Below, piece after piece: positions 61,037 through 64,000 of a DNA stretch of 64,000 nucleotides. Each line of letters opens with the position of its first letter. Within the stretch, counting starts at the first letter, position 1. Source of the stretch: Hydrogenophaga intermedia. Lineage in GTDB: Bacteria; Pseudomonadota; Gammaproteobacteria; Burkholderiales; Burkholderiaceae_C. The stretch is taken from positions 1 through 64,000 of the forward strand of contig NZ_CCAE010000012.1 in assembly GCF_000723405.1 (NCBI RefSeq), in the 5' to 3' direction. The notes under the pieces are model-generated. The model saw nothing but the letters and a program-made list of their open reading frames with translations. It had not been told where the DNA came from and did not search any database. The position numbers and the translations under genes were made by a program.

Positions 61037-61966
61037 CTACACCCGCGCCAGCGTCAGCAGCGCCAGCAGCAGCATCCACAGCACCACCGCACGCCACACC
61101 AGGCCGACCACACTGCCGAGGTGGGCCAGCTGGGGTTCGGGGCGCGCACTGGGGTCGGTCTCGTCAGGCACCGGGTTCGCCGGGTCCTGCGGCGTCAGGC
61201 GCACGTTGATGGCCCCGGATGTGGCAGCGAGCACCACGCCGTCACTGCCAGGCGCGAAGCGCTCGGCGTCGGCGCGCCAGCTCGCCACCGCTTCCTCGAA
61301 GTTGCCCACCACCGCGAAACCCAGCGCCGTGATGCGCGCGGGCACGTGGTCTATCCAGCGCCAGGCGGTGGCCGAGGCCCGGCGCAGCGCCTCGCTGGGC
61401 GTGCCATCGGCGCGCCCGCGCCAGTTGCGCGACAGGTACTCGGCCAGGCGGTAGATCACTGCGCCCGCCGGGCCCAGGCCAATCACCCAGAACACAAGAA
61501 AGCACACGAACACGCCAAACACGTGACGGTGCGCCGCCAGCACCGAGTGTTCGATCACCTGGCGCAGCAATTCGGCGCGCGGCAAGGCACTCGCGTCCAC
61601 CCTCAGCCATTGCGCCAGCTGCTCGCGCGCAGCGCGCTCGTCGCCGTCCTCCAGGCTGCGGCGGATCTCACTGAAGTGATGGCTGAACTGGCGAAACCCG
61701 AGCGTCACGTAGAGCACCGCCACCGTCCACACGAAGGCCAGCACCCCGCTCAGCTCCCACAGGCCGTGGTAGATCAGCGCCGCCAGCGCCGAGGGCACCC
61801 CCACGGCCAGCAGCCAGGCGAGCCAGCCGTGCGAGGACTGGCCGGCGTCGAGGTTGCGGCGCACGCCACGGCCCCAGGCGCGCAGACCGGCGTGCACGGG
61901 GTTGTTGAACGACAGGGGACGAGCCTGCTCGATGAGCAGCGCCAGCAGGATGGCCAGAAAACCCAT
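61037..61966 (-). CDS. CobD/CbiB-family membrane protein
   Basis: 309 aa from ATG 61966. Several membrane helices (starts MGFLAILLALLIEQARPL). AEYLSRNW and ALRRASATAWRWIDHVPARI fit the CobD/CbiB family, which closes the aminopropanol side chain of cobalamin. Some homologues in proteobacteria have other or unknown roles, and no other cob genes are in the window. It lies 49 bases after the Nudix gene and is convergent with rsgA. Confidence 0.8.
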   Translation of the reverse strand: MGFLAILLALLIEQARPLSFNNPVHAGLRAWGRGVRRNLDAGQSSHGWLAWLLAVGVPSALAALIYHGLWELSGVLAFVWTVAVLYVTLGFRQFSHHFSEIRRSLEDGDERAAREQLAQWLRVDASALPRAELLRQVIEHSVLAAHRHVFGVFVCFLVFWVIGLGPAGAVIYRLAEYLSRNWRGRADGTPSEALRRASATAWRWIDHVPARITALGFAVVGNFEEAVASWRADAERFAPGSDGVVLAATSGAINVRLTPQDPANPVPDETDPSARPEPQLAHLGSVVGLVWRAVVLWMLLLALLTLARV

Positions 61967-62015
61967 GGGGCCGATGATAGTGGGCCCCCGGGCCCACGCC
62001 TTCACCGCACGCGAC

Positions 62016-62708
62016 TCAGGCCGTGAGCAAGCGGTACAGGTTGCGCAGCATGCCGGCCGTGGCACCCCAGATGAAGCGCTCATGCTGGCCGTCGTGCCAG
62101 GGCATGGAATACCACTCGCGCACGGTGCCGTTGAGGTTCATGAGGTGGCGGCGGTGGTGGCGCGGGTCCATCAGGAAGCCCAGCGGCACCTCGAAGACGT
62201 CGTCCACCTCGTGCGGGTTGGGCTGCAGCACGAAACCCGGCTGCACCAGAGCCACCACCGGCGTCACGTGAAAGGCCGTGCCGGTGATGTAGACCGGCAG
62301 CGTGCCCAGCACCTCGACGTTCTGCGCGGGCAGGCCGATCTCCTCGTGCGCCTCGCGCAGGGCGGCGGCCACGGCGTCGGCGTCCTCCGGATCGACCTTG
62401 CCGCCCGGAAAGGCGATCTGGCCAGAATGGGTGGACAGGGTGGACGTACGCTGCGTGAGCAGCAGCTTCAGTTCGTCACGCACCACCAGCGGCAGAAGCA
62501 CCGCCGCGTCGGCCGGCTCGCGGTCGGCGAAACGCCGCTCGCGAACGAACTCGGGTGTCCAGATTGGCGGCGCCTCAAACAACGAGCGCAGACCGTCCGG
62601 GGTGAGCCGGTGCGCGGCCGCTGGCGCCAAGCCCTCACTCGTGCCCGTGGCCACCACGGGCACGGTGCGCGGATCGAACGGCGGGATGTGGACGACGGGT
62701 TCGGTCAT
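62016..62708 (-). CDS. CoA-pyrophosphatase-type Nudix hydrolase
   Basis: 230 aa. The LLTQRTSTLSTHSGQIAFPGG segment is the hallmark of NudL/CoA diphosphatases. The Nudix box PGGKVDPEDADAVAAALREA, then HEEIGL, follows at about 101-126. It likely hydrolyses coenzyme A or its derivatives to phosphopantetheine and adenosine bisphosphate. N-terminal 50 residues are a variable extension. Upstream is the rplS terminator, downstream the CobD-family gene. Confidence 0.9.
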   Translation of the reverse strand: MTEPVVHIPPFDPRTVPVVATGTSEGLAPAAAHRLTPDGLRSLFEAPPIWTPEFVRERRFADREPADAAVLLPLVVRDELKLLLTQRTSTLSTHSGQIAFPGGKVDPEDADAVAAALREAHEEIGLPAQNVEVLGTLPVYITGTAFHVTPVVALVQPGFVLQPNPHEVDDVFEVPLGFLMDPRHHRRHLMNLNGTVREWYSMPWHDGQHERFIWGATAGMLRNLYRLLTA

Positions 62709-62731
62709 GGATGGATGGACGGACCGGCGAC

Positions 62732-62760
62732 AAAAAAGCCGCTCCGGGGAGCGGCTTTTT
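62732..62760. terminator. Bidirectional intrinsic terminator after rplS
   Basis: AAAAAAGCCGCTC-CGGG-GAGCGGCTTTTT: a 7-bp GC stem with A and T runs on either side, so it works on both strands. It lies 14 bases after the rplS stop (minus strand) and should separate rplS from the Nudix gene. Confidence 0.92.
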
Positions 62761-62773
62761 CCGGGGTGCTGGA

Positions 62774-63130
62774 TCAGGCGCCCAGCTTTTCCTTGATGCG
62801 GGCCGACTTGCCGCTGCGCTCGCGCAGGTAGTACAGCTTGGCGCGGCGCACGTCGCCGCGGCGCTTCACTTCAATTTTGGCGATCAGCGGGCTGTACAGG
62901 GGGAAGGTCCGCTCCACGCCTTCGCCGCTGGAGATCTTGCGCACGATGAAGCTGGAGTTCAAGCCGCGGTTGCGGCGGGCGATCACGACGCCTTCGTAGG
63001 CCTGCACGCGCTTGCGGGTGCCTTCGATGACGTTGACGCTGACGATCACGGTGTCGCCGGGGGCGAAAGGCGGGATGGTCTTGCCGAGGCGGGCAATCTC
63101 TTCCTGCTCGAGGGTCTGGATGAGGTTCAT
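62774..63130 (-). CDS. rplS: 50S ribosomal protein L19
   Basis: 118 aa, complete and highly typical: [71 protein letters not shown]. It sits at the 30S-50S interface. ATG 63130. The usual trmD-rplS order is kept, with a 155-base gap in which I see only a short palindrome (63183-63195). Confidence 0.98.
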   Translation of the reverse strand: MNLIQTLEQEEIARLGKTIPPFAPGDTVIVSVNVIEGTRKRVQAYEGVVIARRNRGLNSSFIVRKISSGEGVERTFPLYSPLIAKIEVKRRGDVRRAKLYYLRERSGKSARIKEKLGA

Positions 63131-63285
63131 GGTTCCTGTTCCACGATCATGGCCGCGCTGCACGAAAGGCCGCGAATCCGTTGCCCTTCAAGGGCATCGA
63201 TCGGTCGCGGCGGCCGGCCAGAGGATCGAAAAGCCCACCATTATAGCCAGAGCGGGCCGGCGGGCGGAACCCACGTCCTGCCGGC

Positions 63286-64000
63286 TCAGCCCAGGCTGCG
63301 CAGGAAGCGCTCGTCCTGCGCAGCCAGGCGGCCCTCGGCGCGGGCCCTGGCGATGAGGTCAGGGCGCTGGCGGGCGGTGAGCGCCAGGCGCTGCTCGCGC
63401 CGGTATCGCTCGATGCGCTCGTGGTGTCCGCCCAACAGCACCGGCGGCACCCCCAGGGGGCCTTGCGGGCCCTGCCAGAGCTCGGGACGGGTGAAGTGCG
63501 GGCTGTCCAGCAGGCCGTCGAGAGCCGGGTTGAAGCTGTCCTGCTGGTGGCTGCCCTCGTCGCCCAGCACGCCGGGCTGCAGGCGCGCCACGGCATCCAG
63601 CAGGGCCATGGCCGGGATCTCACCGCCCGAAAGCACGAAGTCGCCCAGGCTGAGTTGCACATCCACACAGGCATCGATGAATCGCTGGTCGATGCCCTCG
63701 TAGCGCCCGCAAACCAGCACAGCACCCAGCGGCCCGCTGGCCCAGGCCTCGACGCCGGCGTGGTCCAGCCGACTGCCCACGGGCGAGAACAGCACCACCG
63801 GGGCACGCGCGCCCTCAGGCTCGGCACGCTCGGCACGGATCGCCTGCAGGCAGCGCCACAAGGGCTCGGCCATCATGACCATGCCGGGCCCGCCACCGAA
63901 GGGGCGATCGTCCACGCGCCGGTAGTTGCCCTCGGCGAAATCGCGCGGGTTCCACAGGCGCACGTCGACCTGCTTCGACTCGAACGCGCGGCGGTTGATG
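63286..64000 (-). CDS. trmD: tRNA (guanine37-N1)-methyltransferase, N-terminus outside the window
   Basis: Frame is open to base 64000, so the start lies beyond the window; about 237 codons are visible. SPOUT-class methyltransferase with a trefoil knot. It makes m1G37 and prevents frameshifting. Seen: [96 protein letters not shown]. It precedes rplS as in most proteobacteria. Confidence 0.96.
   Translation of the reverse strand, partial: INRRAFESKQVDVRLWNPRDFAEGNYRRVDDRPFGGGPGMVMMAEPLWRCLQAIRAERAEPEGARAPVVLFSPVGSRLDHAGVEAWASGPLGAVLVCGRYEGIDQRFIDACVDVQLSLGDFVLSGGEIPAMALLDAVARLQPGVLGDEGSHQQDSFNPALDGLLDSPHFTRPELWQGPQGPLGVPPVLLGGHHERIERYRREQRLALTARQRPDLIARARAEGRLAAQDERFLRSLG

Noticed and set aside
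1-64000. tRNA or rRNA genes, CRISPR arrays, insertion sequences or prophage
   Set aside because: No CCA-ended cloverleaf, spaced direct-repeat array, transposase or phage structural gene was seen by reading. A tRNAscan or IS search could still find something I missed.

Overview
The window is high-GC, gene-dense DNA with short intergenic gaps and many 4-bp ATGA/GTGA start-stop overlaps. Gene content points to a betaproteobacterium of the Burkholderiales, most likely Comamonadaceae (Hydrogenophaga/Acidovorax-like). The markers are two orphan Bug-type substrate-binding proteins, a narK1-narK2-narGHJI-ppiC operon, a B12-dependent NrdJ, the DUF3348-DUF802-OmpA-DUF2894 cassette, and GC-rich dispersed palindromic repeats. 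The genus is inferred. I saw no rRNA, tRNA, CRISPR, insertion sequence or prophage genes.

Layout. 1-3469: a four-gene cassette with a MotA/TolQ-like membrane protein carrying a long coiled coil and a MotB-like OmpA protein; this is my main candidate for an undescribed system. 3438-6996: an enoyl-CoA hydratase, a Crp/Fnr regulator, and a divergent acetoacetyl-CoA synthetase. 6985-18182: a TetR regulator divergent from a run of eight genes (peptide-type ABC importer, M81 hydrolase, class III aminotransferase, phosphotriesterase-like hydrolase, porin), with a duplicated inverted-repeat operator between them. 18293-21092: phnCDE behind a probable Pho box and ending at a strong hairpin. 21151-26199: a membrane protein, a LysR regulator, a palindromic non-coding element, and a Bug protein paired with a two-domain metallophosphoesterase.

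26200-46591: nitrate respiration. On the minus strand, narK1, narK2, narG, a cupin gene, narH, narJ, narI, ppiC, a carbonic anhydrase, class II nrdJ and an FAD oxidoreductase lie nose to tail. Around them are a hemerythrin, narL, narX and nnrS. This set imports nitrate, reduces it at the membrane, senses nitrate, and may handle nitric-oxide stress; NrdJ supplies deoxynucleotides without oxygen.

46623-53338: SirB-like protein, orphan response regulator, tandem 80-bp-period repeat, TTC38-like TPR protein, AraC regulator, PhzS-like flavin monooxygenase plus Bug protein divergent from a MarR regulator. 53452-64000: mostly housekeeping genes: a DEAD-box helicase with an RGG tail, a Pit phosphate transporter, orn, an M48 protease, phhB, rsgA, a CobD/CbiB-family protein, a CoA-type Nudix hydrolase, rplS and the 3' part of trmD.
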